The notes under the pieces: generated by a model
Database searches by the model: none
Seen by the model: the letters and a program-made list of their open reading frames with translations, nothing else
What the model was told of the DNA's origin: nothing
Assembly: GCA_020052975.1 (NCBI GenBank)
Contig: JAGVOC010000305.1
Location: 1-16,131 of the forward strand
Source: Desulfobacterales bacterium
GTDB lineage: Bacteria; Desulfobacterota; Desulfobacteria; Desulfobacterales; RPRI01
Direction: 5' to 3'
Length of the DNA stretch: 16,131 nt
In this document: in pieces, positions 1 to 7,354 of the stretch
Layout of the letters: each line of letters starts with the position of its first letter
How positions within the stretch are numbered: position 1 is the first letter of the stretch
Made by a program: the position numbers and the translations under genes

Positions 1-63
1 CGAGCATCTAAGGAACAGAGGTATCGCACTGAAAACCTGATTTCTGAGGCAATGACCGCTTAA
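1..63 (+). CDS. 3' end of an unidentified gene (partial)
   Basis: From base 1 the first frame is open for 20 codons and ends with TAA at 61-63, giving a C-terminus that reads RASKEQRYRTENLISEAMTA. It is polar and charged, as expected of a soluble protein tail or a terminal helix. The fragment is too short to assign a family. It lies 147 bp upstream of the PBP1A start on the same strand, so the two could be co-transcribed, but the gap contains a stem-loop. Open frames of this length occur by chance, so the call is modest. Confidence 0.35.
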   Translation, partial: RASKEQRYRTENLISEAMTA

Positions 64-73
64 ACGACTCCTC

Positions 74-100
74 TCCCAAAATCAATGTCGGATTTTGGGA
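74..100. other. Perfect 10-bp stem-loop upstream of the PBP1A gene
   Basis: tcccaaaatc (74-83) and gattttggga (91-100) are perfect inverted repeats around a 7-base loop, 11 bases after the TAA of the upstream fragment. On the + strand the stem is followed by an A-run, not a T-run, so it is not a canonical Rho-independent terminator. It could still help end or stabilise the upstream transcript. The rest of 101-197 is AT-rich leader with no promoter I can place confidently. Confidence 0.4.
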
Positions 101-210
101 AAAATCATAAACTTGCTTAAAGATTGATTGTTTGATAGTTAATAATATTAGTTTTTATCTTGTGGGATTGAGAGAAATGTTTATGATTATATTTTGCGGA
201 GTTGCTTAAC

Positions 211-2616
211 ATGATGTCAAAAAGAAAACAGGTTTCAAAGATTTTGAAAACCCGGGCCAGTCATGATCGGGGCAAAATATTCAGACGGGCTGCCTGGTCA
301 ACCTTGTTTGCAGTCTTGTTAATATTTGTCATAATGTCCGGTATTTATTTGCATCTTACCTGGGAAATTCCTAAAATATCATCGCTTGCCGATTACCATC
401 CGCCAATTGTTACTACTGTATATTCGGATGATAATAGAATAATTGCTGAATTTTATAAAGAATACAGAAAAGTAGTCCCCTTGTCCCAAATCCCTCCCAT
501 GCTGAAAGATGCCTTCATTTCTGCTGAAGATTCAAGATTTTACAGGCATAAAGGTATAGACATTCTCAGCATAATCAGGGCTTTTTTTAAGAACGTTGGA
601 GCAGGTGCAATTGTCCAGGGAGGAAGCACCATTACTCAGCAGGTCACCAGATCTTTTCTTCTGACCCCTGAAAAAAGTTTCAGAAGAAAATTTAGAGAAG
701 CAATACTTGCTTATAAAATAAATAAGGCCTTTTCCAAAGATGAAATACTGTTTTTATATTTAAACCAGATTTATCTCGGCTACGGTACTTATGGAGTTGA
801 AGCAGCTTCATTGAAATACTTCGGAAAATCTGTCGGGGATTTGAGCCTTTCCGAGTGTGCCATTCTTGCCGGATTGCCTCAGGCCCCAACAAGGTATTCT
901 CCCTTTAAAAATATTGAAAAAGCCAAGCAACGCCAGATCTATGTTTTGAACAGGATGCTGGAAGAAAAACATATAACAAAAGCCCAGCACGATGAAGCTG
1001 TCAATGCAAAGATTGTACTGACATCCAAACAAAATCTGTTTACGGAAGTAGCGCCTCATTTCTCTGAACATATAAGGCGTTATATCGAACACAAATATGG
1101 GCCGGATCTCCTTTACGGCGGGCTTAAAATCTATACAACAGCAAATTATGATATGCAGATATCAGCCCACAAGGCGTTGGAAAAGGGATTGTATGAACTT
1201 GACAGGCGCCATGGTTACAGAGGTCCTGTAAAACACCTTCAACCTGATGAAATCGACCCTGTTTCAAATGAGATTGCAACTAAGCTGAATGAAAAGCCTT
1301 TGGAAAAAGGTAAGAGGTTAAACGGTATTATAACATCAGTAAATAAAAAGGATAATACCGTCATGGTCCGTATTGGAAACACCTATGGAATCATCAATGC
1401 AGAGGAGATGAAGTGGGCCGGAAAACCGGACCCCGATGCAGATCATGACTCGTATATATTAAAGAAACCCGGTGGAACTTTAAGAGTTGGGGATTTAATT
1501 CTTGTCAAAACAATAAACAAATTTAAAGATAAAAAACACAATGAGTTATGGGCATTATCTCTTGAACAGGAACCAAAGGCTGAATCGGCGCTTCTTTGCA
1601 TGGAAGCCGGGACCGGTCATGTTAAGGCAATGGTCGGGGGACGCGATTTTACAAAAAACCAGTTCAACAGAGCAATCCAGTCCAAACGGCAGCCTGGTTC
1701 AGCTTTCAAGCCAATAATTTATGCGGCAGCTTTAGATAAAGGATATACCCCGGCAAGCGTAATAATTGATTCTCCGATTGTTTTTGAAGATTCCGGAACT
1801 GATCTTGCCTGGAAACCCAAGAATTACAAGGATACTTTTTACGGGCCTATGCTTCTTCGTTATGCCCTGGCACATTCCGTTAACATTGTCATGATTAAGG
1901 TATTAAGAGATATCGGAGTTGACTATGCAATAGATTATGCAAGAAAGCTCGGCATCACCTCCAGCTTAAGCAGGGACCTGTCAATAGCTCTTGGATCTTC
2001 CGGAGTATCTTTACTTGAGATTGTCGGGGCTTATTCCGTTTTTGCAAACCAGGGCAACCTCGTTCAGCCGGTATTTATCAGCAAGGTTGTTGACAAGAAC
2101 GGAAATATTCTTGAAGAAGAAAAACCTTCAATCGAACAGGTAATTGAAAAAAATACCGCCTATATAATGACCAGTCTTCTTGAAAGTGTTGTTAAATACG
2201 GAACCGGCCAACTCATGCTTGCGCTTAACAGGCCTGCTGCCGGAAAAACAGGCACAACAAACAACCTGTATGATGCCTGGTTTGTTGGATATACACCTGA
2301 ATACATAACAGGAGTCTGGGTAGGTTCTGACGAATTATCTCCCCTTGGCAGATCGGAAACAGGGGCGGTGGCTGCCGGCCCCATATGGCTTGATTTTATG
2401 CAACAGGCTTTAAAAGACAAGCCTGTAAGAGATTTTCTGGTGCCGGAAGAAGGAATTGAATTTGCCGAGATTGACGCCGAAACCGGCCTCCTTGCCATAC
2501 CGGAGTCAAAAAAGACGATTCTTGAATGCTTTAAGGAGGGGACTTCTCCGGTAAGATCCACCCATAAGGCTGGTTCTTTAACAGAAACAGAAGATTTTTT
2601 TAAATCAGGTATGTAG
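211..2616 (+). CDS. mrcA: Penicillin-binding protein 1A (bifunctional glycosyltransferase/transpeptidase)
   Basis: Inner-membrane enzyme that polymerises lipid II into glycan strands and cross-links the peptides of peptidoglycan. A basic N-terminus precedes one membrane anchor (about residues 27-49). The GT51 domain follows, with the motif EDSRFYRHKG (catalytic Glu about 106), then GGSTITQQ and the FLYLNQIYLGYGTYG block. A central insert (about 370-430) resembles the OB-like domain of PBP1A. The transpeptidase carries SAFKP (nucleophile Ser about 497), SVN (556-558) and KTGTT (Lys about 679), so all catalytic motifs are intact. The 801-residue length is typical. I chose ATG at 211 because GGAG at 198-201 lies 9 bases upstream; the in-frame TTG at 202 sits directly against that site. 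The gene converges on the - strand decarboxylase operon and shows no functional link to it. Confidence 0.95.
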   Translation: MMSKRKQVSKILKTRASHDRGKIFRRAAWSTLFAVLLIFVIMSGIYLHLTWEIPKISSLADYHPPIVTTVYSDDNRIIAEFYKEYRKVVPLSQIPPMLKDAFISAEDSRFYRHKGIDILSIIRAFFKNVGAGAIVQGGSTITQQVTRSFLLTPEKSFRRKFREAILAYKINKAFSKDEILFLYLNQIYLGYGTYGVEAASLKYFGKSVGDLSLSECAILAGLPQAPTRYSPFKNIEKAKQRQIYVLNRMLEEKHITKAQHDEAVNAKIVLTSKQNLFTEVAPHFSEHIRRYIEHKYGPDLLYGGLKIYTTANYDMQISAHKALEKGLYELDRRHGYRGPVKHLQPDEIDPVSNEIATKLNEKPLEKGKRLNGIITSVNKKDNTVMVRIGNTYGIINAEEMKWAGKPDPDADHDSYILKKPGGTLRVGDLILVKTINKFKDKKHNELWALSLEQEPKAESALLCMEAGTGHVKAMVGGRDFTKNQFNRAIQSKRQPGSAFKPIIYAAALDKGYTPASVIIDSPIVFEDSGTDLAWKPKNYKDTFYGPMLLRYALAHSVNIVMIKVLRDIGVDYAIDYARKLGITSSLSRDLSIALGSSGVSLLEIVGAYSVFANQGNLVQPVFISKVVDKNGNILEEEKPSIEQVIEKNTAYIMTSLLESVVKYGTGQLMLALNRPAAGKTGTTNNLYDAWFVGYTPEYITGVWVGSDELSPLGRSETGAVAAGPIWLDFMQQALKDKPVRDFLVPEEGIEFAEIDAETGLLAIPESKKTILECFKEGTSPVRSTHKAGSLTETEDFFKSGM

Positions 2617-2725
2617 CTTTTTCTGTAAATTATCGGATTTTTTAATCAGGATTTCTGATCACCAGAACCGGCTTTTTGATCGGCGAACCACACGTGTGGC
2701 GCAGTTCTTTGGTTTGCTGATTTCC

Positions 2726-3187
2726 TTACCCAATAATCATAATCACATCTCTGGTCGAGACTTGAGAGCCTTTTTGAACCCGGATATCCCGAACTGTGCC
2801 GGACACATGCGCAGCTATACTGTTTTCCATTTTCATGGCCTCAATAATCGCTACAGACTGACCAGCGGTTACCGTTTCTCCGACCGTTACCTTTACCTCA
2901 AGAATCAATCCTGGAATAGGCGCTAATATGGGCTCGCCCTCAACCGGGCCTGCAGGGATCGAGGGGGGAATCACGGGGGCTGCTTCCGGCACCCGGGGCG
3001 GCAGATCTGTACGGACAGGCGCTGGTTGAGTTGCTCCTGGGTTGACCGCCGCCATGGGTCGATCCGGCGACTTTCCGATCCGGACATCATAGGATTCCCC
3101 GTTAACCACTACCAGGGCCGTATTTCCTGAAACGCTGCTGATGGTGACATCAAAATTTTTCTGATTAATTTCAAGTTGATATTTCAT
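2726..3187 (-). CDS. mmdC: Biotin carboxyl carrier subunit of a Na+-pumping acyl-CoA decarboxylase
   Basis: A 153-residue carrier that shuttles carboxybiotin between the alpha carboxyltransferase and the membrane beta subunit. Residues 1-40 form a short beta-rich N-terminal region. Residues about 45-90 are a flexible Pro/Ala-rich linker. The C-terminal 70 residues are a biotinyl-lipoyl domain with the biotin motif EAMKMEN, the modified lysine being about K119, and the usual P-G-L and V-x-x-G-x-x-V turns before it. This is the layout of MmdC/GcdC/OadA carrier domains. The start is supported by AAGGA about 8 bases upstream. It is the last gene of the - strand series, 53 bp after the delta-like gene. 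No biotin carboxylase gene accompanies it, which favours a decarboxylase complex. The exact acyl-CoA substrate cannot be read from this subunit. Confidence 0.9.
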   Translation of the reverse strand: MKYQLEINQKNFDVTISSVSGNTALVVVNGESYDVRIGKSPDRPMAAVNPGATQPAPVRTDLPPRVPEAAPVIPPSIPAGPVEGEPILAPIPGLILEVKVTVGETVTAGQSVAIIEAMKMENSIAAHVSGTVRDIRVQKGSQVSTRDVIMIIG

Positions 3188-3240
3188 TGGATATCCTTAT
3201 AAATATAATTAAAAAGATGCATTCATTTCTTTTTATCGTC

Positions 3241-3633
3241 CTATCGCTGCCGAATCAAAATACCCTTTTCAGATGATACCGGTCTGTTAAATATCTTAAA
3301 ACGCGCATTTTGAATCTGTTCCCTGCCATATTGACTCCAGGGGGACAGCGCATAGCTTTTCTTATCACTTCCATACGCTGCATTGGCGCTCGTTAAATGC
3401 AAATGAAGAGCTGCGGCAATGACCGCAGCGATATCTGAATCCGGATTTGCCGCTGATTCTGTCTTGCCGGATAAATGAAGTGCTGCGGCAATGGCCGCTA
3501 TAGTATCCGTCTCAGGAACTGACTGAATCTCTTTTTGTGCTGATTGAACAATAGAAGGCGGTTGGGTCACGTGTGGCTGCCCGCGCCCTTGAAAGATATT
3601 TTTGATTTGTTCAACAAGTTGATCCAGGGACAT
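3241..3633 (-). CDS. Soluble delta-like subunit of the decarboxylase with a duplicated Ala-rich motif
   Basis: A 130-residue protein lying 17 bp after the alpha subunit and 53 bp before the carrier. It has no membrane segment. Two copies of a short helix motif, IAAIAAALHL and IAAVIAAALHLHL, lie 24 residues apart (about 45-54 and 68-80). They are followed by SPWSQYGREQ, which resembles the W-x-x-x-GR signature at the C-terminus of MmdD/GcdD/OadG-type subunits, where such tails contact the carboxyltransferase. The membrane anchor normally found at the N-terminus of that family is missing here and seems to be encoded separately at 5222-5383. Its start has only a weak GAGG site about 13 bases upstream. 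The assignment rests on position, the motif and the tail, not on full-length similarity, so the role as an assembly subunit is inferred. Confidence 0.7.
   Translation of the reverse strand: MSLDQLVEQIKNIFQGRGQPHVTQPPSIVQSAQKEIQSVPETDTIAAIAAALHLSGKTESAANPDSDIAAVIAAALHLHLTSANAAYGSDKKSYALSPWSQYGREQIQNARFKIFNRPVSSEKGILIRQR
3401..3504. repeat. 72-bp-offset direct repeat inside the delta-like gene
   Basis: About 25 bases starting aaatgaag at 3401 and again at 3473 match with about two differences (aaatgaag-a/t-gctgcggcaatg-a/g-ccgc), then diverge. The offset is a multiple of three (24 codons), so the frame is kept and the protein motif is doubled. The nucleotide similarity suggests a fairly recent internal duplication or constraint on the repeated peptide. 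Confidence 0.75.
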
Positions 3634-3650
3634 GTATATCAGCTTCCTCT

Positions 3651-5201
3651 TTAAAGGGGGATGTTTCCGTGTTTTTTTGCGGGGTTCACGTCCCGTTTGG
3701 TTCTTAGCATCTTTAAATATTGAATCAGTTGCATCCGGGTATCTGCCGGGTCAATGACATCATCGATATACCCCAGTTCAGCAGCTCTGTACGGATTGGA
3801 GAATTTATCCCGATAATCTTCGATCAGGCGTTTTCGTTCAGCTTCGTGATCGGATGCTGCTTTGATTTCCTTGCGGGAAATGATGTTTACCGCGCCATCA
3901 GCGCCCATAACGGCGATCTCTGCGCCCGGATATGATAAGTTGACATCGCCCCGGATATGTTTGGAATTCATGACAATGTAAGCTCCGCCGTAAGCTTTTC
4001 GGGTAATCACGGTAATCCGGGGCACAGTTGCCTCGCAAAACGCGTAGATCAGCTTTGCGCCATGTTTTATAATGCCGCCATGTTCCTGATGCGAACCCGG
4101 AAGGAATCCCGGAACATCTTCATATACGATCAGCGGTATGTTGAACGCGTCACAAAACCTGACGAATCGGGCGCCTTTTATCGATGCGTCAATATCCAGA
4201 CATCCGGCCATGACATTAGGTTGATTGGCCACAACGCCGACAGGCATTCCGTCCAGCCTCCCGAATCCAATCACGATATTTCTGGCCCAATGCTGATGTA
4301 CTTCAAAAAAATATCTGTCATCCATATTGGGTCGGACAATATCCCTGATGTCATAGGGTTTGTTGGGGTCAGAGGGAACAATATCTCTCAGGGATTCGTC
4401 CCGCCGCCTCGGATCATCTGATGGTGAAGTACGCGGAGGGTCTTCCATGTTGTTCTGAGGGAGAAAACTCATCAGCTCTCTGATCATTTCCAGGCAGGCT
4501 GCATCATTAGCGGTTGAAAAATGAGCCACACCGCTTTTGGAATTATGGGCCATCGCGCCGCCTAAATCTTCCTTGCTGACTACTTCACGGGTGACGGCTT
4601 TTATGACTTCCGGACCGGTAATGAACATATGGCTGGTTTTTTCAACCATGAATATCCAGTCTGTCAGCGCCGGACTGTAAACCGCACCACCTGCCGAAGG
4701 CCCCATGATTGCGGTTATCTGAGGAATCACGCCTGAAGCCATCACATTCAACAGGAAAATGTCGGCGTATCCTGCAAGGCTCATGACCCCTTCCTGAATT
4801 CTGGCGCCGCCGGAATCACACAGGCCAATAACCGGTGCGCCGGTTTTCATGGCTGTATTCATGATCTTGCAGATTTTTTCAGAATGAGCAAGGGAAAGAG
4901 ATCCTCCAAAAACCGTAAAATCCTGAGCAAACACAAACACCTGCCGGCCATGAATCATGCCATAGCCGGTCACAACTCCGTCTCCCGGAATTTTCTGATC
5001 TGCCATTCCAAAATCAGCGCAGCGATGGACCTTGAATCGGTCAACTTCTACAAATGTGTCTATATCCAGAAGCCTGGCAATTCGCTCGCGGGCAGTTAAT
5101 TTACCGCCTTCATGCTGTTTCTCTATTTTATCCTCTCCTCCTCCTTCGAGTGATTGCATTTGTTTTTGCCGCAGCTTTTCAAGCAATTCTGATGATTCCA
5201 T
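3651..5201 (-). CDS. mmdA: Carboxyltransferase alpha subunit, methylmalonyl-CoA decarboxylase / propionyl-CoA carboxylase-beta family
   Basis: Transfers the carboxyl group from an acyl-CoA to biotin, the first step of a Na+-pumping decarboxylase in the cytoplasm. At 516 residues it has the length of MmdA and PccB. The N-terminal crotonase-like half shows LTARERI (about 35-41), the oxyanion-hole SGGARIQEG (130-138) and GPSAGGAVYSPAL (167-179). The C-terminal half shows VPGFLPG followed by GGIIKHGAKL (363-384) and RKAYGGAYIVMNSKH (401-415). The resemblance is much closer to methylmalonyl/propionyl-CoA enzymes than to the longer (about 590-residue) GcdA of Acidaminococcus. Start: ATG at 5201 with AAGGAG 6 bases upstream. 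It follows the small membrane peptide gene by 20 bp. Alternatives are glutaconyl-CoA or another malonyl-type substrate, or the 12S core of a transcarboxylase, but no 5S subunit is seen. Confidence 0.9.
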   Translation of the reverse strand: MESSELLEKLRQKQMQSLEGGGEDKIEKQHEGGKLTARERIARLLDIDTFVEVDRFKVHRCADFGMADQKIPGDGVVTGYGMIHGRQVFVFAQDFTVFGGSLSLAHSEKICKIMNTAMKTGAPVIGLCDSGGARIQEGVMSLAGYADIFLLNVMASGVIPQITAIMGPSAGGAVYSPALTDWIFMVEKTSHMFITGPEVIKAVTREVVSKEDLGGAMAHNSKSGVAHFSTANDAACLEMIRELMSFLPQNNMEDPPRTSPSDDPRRRDESLRDIVPSDPNKPYDIRDIVRPNMDDRYFFEVHQHWARNIVIGFGRLDGMPVGVVANQPNVMAGCLDIDASIKGARFVRFCDAFNIPLIVYEDVPGFLPGSHQEHGGIIKHGAKLIYAFCEATVPRITVITRKAYGGAYIVMNSKHIRGDVNLSYPGAEIAVMGADGAVNIISRKEIKAASDHEAERKRLIEDYRDKFSNPYRAAELGYIDDVIDPADTRMQLIQYLKMLRTKRDVNPAKKHGNIPL

Positions 5202-5221
5202 TCAGATCTCCTTCATACCCA

Positions 5222-5383
5222 TCACGATGTTGAAGACTTATTGTTGCCGGAAGAATTGTTCTGCCGATTTTCAAAGAAAACCATCATTCCTTTGGTCATT
5301 ACATAAAATAAAATCAGCACAAAGAAAACACCTGCCAGGCCGTAAAGAGCTGCCTGCAATCCCAGATATATCAGATTATCCAT
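5222..5383 (-). CDS. 53-residue single-pass membrane peptide, OadG-like anchor of the decarboxylase
   Basis: A short open frame starts with ATG at 5383, has AAGGA about 9 bases upstream, and ends with TGA at 5222. The peptide begins MDNLIYLGLQAALYG, crosses the membrane once (about residues 5-30, rich in L, V, F and I), continues with KGMMVFFENR and ends in a polar Asn/Ser tail. This matches the N-terminal anchor of OadG/MmdD-type gamma or delta subunits: one helix followed by a basic/aromatic edge. It lies between the beta gene (stop 5412) and the alpha gene (start 5201) with gaps of 28 and 20 bp, the expected place for such a subunit. Those proteins usually continue into a soluble tail; here that part appears to be the separate 130-residue protein downstream of alpha. 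The peptide probably anchors the complex to beta. Confidence 0.75.
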   Translation of the reverse strand: MDNLIYLGLQAALYGLAGVFFVLILFYVMTKGMMVFFENRQNNSSGNNKSSTS

Positions 5384-5411
5384 ATTCTTTTTCCTTTATA
5401 CTGCCATATAT

Positions 5412-6524
5412 TTATTTCAACAGCGCCGGCACTAAAGCCAGCAACAACCCTCCGGCTATGATCGAACCCAACTGGCCGGCCACATTAGCGCCCACGGACT
5501 GCATCAGAATATAATTTGTCGGGTCTTCTTTCAGCGCCATCTTGTTAACCACCCGTGCAGACATGGGAAACGCCGAAATGCCGGCCGCGCCTACCATCGG
5601 ATTGATTTTGTCCTTTAGAAACAGATTGATGAATTTGGCAAACAAGACACCGCCGGCAGTATCAAAAATGAACGCCACCAGTCCCATCCCCATGATCATC
5701 ATAGTATCTAAGCGGACAAACCTTGAAGCCTCCATAGTGGAGCCAATGGTAATGCCCAGCAAAATGGTCACAAGATTGGCCAGCTCATTCTGAGCCGTAC
5801 TGGACAGGCGGGACAGAACCCCGCATTCCCTGACCAGATTACCAAACATCAGGGCGCCGACAAGGGCGACCCCGATGGGGGCGATGATGCCTGCCGTAAT
5901 CGTGATCACGATAGGGAACAGTATCTTGACCTGTTTGGGAACCTTGGTTTCCGTATACTTCATCCTGATCAGCCGCTCCTTCCGGGATGTCAGTAAACGG
6001 ATAACCGGGGGCTGGATAATGGGAACAAGAGACATGTAGGAGTAAGCAGCGACTGTAATCGGCGCCAGCAGATTTTCGGCAAATTTTGATGCCACATAAA
6101 TGGATGTAGGTCCGTCTGCAGCGCCGATGATCCCGATTGAAGCGGCCTCCTTGAGGTCATACCCCATAAACAGAGCCACCATCATGGTTGTAAAAATGCC
6201 GAACTGGGCCGCAGCGCCAAAAAAAAGCAGGGATGGGTTTTGCAGCAGCGGCGAAAAATCAATCATCGCCCCGACTGCAATAAATATCAGGATTGGAAAG
6301 AGTTCTGTTTTAATCCCAAAGCCATACAGAACAGTCAAAAATCCATCAGCTCCAATGGCCGATGAAAAGGGAATATTTGCCATTATGGCGCCAAAACCTA
6401 TCGGCAGGAGCAACATCGGCTCATATTCCTTGGCTATTGCAAGATAAATCAGAATAGCCGCAACAATAAACATTATTAAATGTCCGGATTCGAAACCCAG
6501 AACTCCTTTGAACAACTCATCCAT
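5412..6524 (-). CDS. mmdB: Na+-translocating decarboxylase beta subunit (OadB/GcdB/MmdB family)
   Basis: Polytopic inner-membrane subunit that decarboxylates carboxybiotin and exports Na+. The 370-residue product is mostly hydrophobic helices. It carries family blocks MIDFSPLLQNP (about 87-97), GAADGPTSIY (about 135-144, with the conserved membrane Asp about 137), GITIGSTMEA and the C-terminal ISAFPMSARVVNK with VGANVAGQLGS. I placed the start at ATG 6524, 35 codons inside the longest open frame, because CCGGAGG lies 8 bases upstream and homologues begin near MDELF. A TTG-initiated longer form from 6629 lacks a good site, and its extra residues look like another protein. It is the first decarboxylase gene, 125 bp after livF, which breaks the overlap pattern of the liv genes. 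Na+ rather than H+ coupling is inferred from the family. Confidence 0.93.
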   Translation of the reverse strand: MDELFKGVLGFESGHLIMFIVAAILIYLAIAKEYEPMLLLPIGFGAIMANIPFSSAIGADGFLTVLYGFGIKTELFPILIFIAVGAMIDFSPLLQNPSLLFFGAAAQFGIFTTMMVALFMGYDLKEAASIGIIGAADGPTSIYVASKFAENLLAPITVAAYSYMSLVPIIQPPVIRLLTSRKERLIRMKYTETKVPKQVKILFPIVITITAGIIAPIGVALVGALMFGNLVRECGVLSRLSSTAQNELANLVTILLGITIGSTMEASRFVRLDTMMIMGMGLVAFIFDTAGGVLFAKFINLFLKDKINPMVGAAGISAFPMSARVVNKMALKEDPTNYILMQSVGANVAGQLGSIIAGGLLLALVPALLK

Positions 6525-6631
6525 TAAAAAATCCTCCGGAAAGCCCGCCGTTTGAAATTCTTCCAAAAAGTCGAGCATCATTTTAGCGGTCAGAATTGCT
6601 GAAATGGGGTTGGCAAGAACAAGGAACAACG
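6525..6631 (-). pseudogene. Possible C-terminal remnant of an isopropylmalate/isocitrate dehydrogenase-like enzyme
   Basis: In frame with and upstream of the beta subunit, the bases encode LANPISAILTAKMMLDFLEE after a stop codon and a few other residues. This resembles the conserved ANP-x-A-x-I-L-S-A-x-M-M-L-x-x-L-G-E segment near the C-terminus of LeuB, Icd and tartrate/malate beta-decarboxylating dehydrogenases. No other part of such an enzyme is seen: the livF stop is at 6650 and a TAG blocks the frame upstream. The simplest reading is a leftover of a deleted gene that once preceded the beta subunit. It could instead be a chance likeness, or a non-homologous N-terminal extension of beta started at TTG 6629. 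Confidence 0.4.
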
Positions 6632-6649
6632 TACCCTAAACTTTATTTT

Positions 6650-7354
6650 TTATACTCCCAGGTATGCCGTTTTGACATGCTCATTCACAATGAGTTCAGG
6701 GCCTGTACCGCTTAAGGTTATCTTCCCGTTTTCAAGAACATATGCCCTGTCCGCTATCGAAAGAGTCTGTTGAACATTCTGTTCAACAATAAGGACTGTC
6801 ACACCTTCTTCCCTGATTCTTTTTATGACATTGAATATCTCGCGGACTAAAATAGGCGCAAGACCGAGAGACGGCTCATCAAACATCAAAAGGCGCGGCT
6901 TTGACATCAGGCCTCTGGCCACAGCCGCCATTTGCTGCTCTCCTCCGCTTAGGGTGCCTGCAAGCTGTTTTCTGCGCTCTTTGAGACGCGGAAAAAGATT
7001 AAAAACCATCTCTCTCGATTTTTCACGCTCTGTTCTTGCTTCTCCCTTCAGCGATCCCATATCAAGATTTTCATCAACAGTCATTTCCACAAAGAGCCGC
7101 CTTGCTTCGGGAACATGAGATATTCCCATTTCATTCAGCATGAAAGGTTCGACTTTATTAATTTGATTACCTTCAAAAATAATATCGCCTTTTTTAGGCC
7201 TGAGTATGCCTGAAATCGTTTTTAAATTGGATGATTTCCCGGCGCCGTTTGCGCCTATGAGGGCAACAACCTCACCCTTTTTCACATAAAAGGAGACATC
7301 CCAGACAACCTGGACATCACCGTAACAAACATCTATATTTTTTATTTCAAGCAC
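6650..7354 (-). CDS. livF: Branched-chain amino-acid type ABC transporter ATPase LivF
   Basis: One of two cytoplasmic ATPases that drive the LivHM permease. In the 234-residue product the Walker A motif is GANGAGKSS (about 34-42), the signature LSGGEQQ with the typical M-A-x-V-A-R-G-L follows, and Walker B is LLMFDEPSLGLAP, with the switch His position replaced as is usual in LivF (IVEQN). The longest frame starts with TTG at 7381, but GTG at 7354 is better: GGAGAGG stands 6 bases before it and the protein then begins MLEIKNIDVCYG like its homologues. This start overlaps the livG stop by 8 bp. LivF-type subunits serve transporters for leucine/isoleucine/valine, and also for urea, amides and aromatic acids, so the substrate is open. 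Confidence 0.93.
   Translation of the reverse strand: MLEIKNIDVCYGDVQVVWDVSFYVKKGEVVALIGANGAGKSSNLKTISGILRPKKGDIIFEGNQINKVEPFMLNEMGISHVPEARRLFVEMTVDENLDMGSLKGEARTEREKSREMVFNLFPRLKERRKQLAGTLSGGEQQMAAVARGLMSKPRLLMFDEPSLGLAPILVREIFNVIKRIREEGVTVLIVEQNVQQTLSIADRAYVLENGKITLSGTGPELIVNEHVKTAYLGV

Noticed and set aside
2688..2699. ccacacgtgtgg palindrome between the converging genes as a bidirectional terminator
   Set aside because: The stem is only four to five pairs with a small loop and no T-run on either side; it may be a chance palindrome.
2696..2926. 76-codon + strand open frame past the PBP1A gene
   Set aside because: It lies mostly antisense to the biotin carrier gene, whose motif and codon pattern are clear; no ribosome-binding site or recognisable product.
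2726..5201. Reading the alpha and carrier genes as a biotin-dependent propionyl-CoA carboxylase
   Set aside because: No biotin carboxylase subunit is present, while a membrane beta subunit of the OadB/GcdB family is, which fits a decarboxylase pump.
6525..6629. Longer beta subunit started at TTG 6629
   Set aside because: No ribosome-binding site at 6629, a strong GGAGG before ATG 6524, and the extra residues resemble a different protein family.
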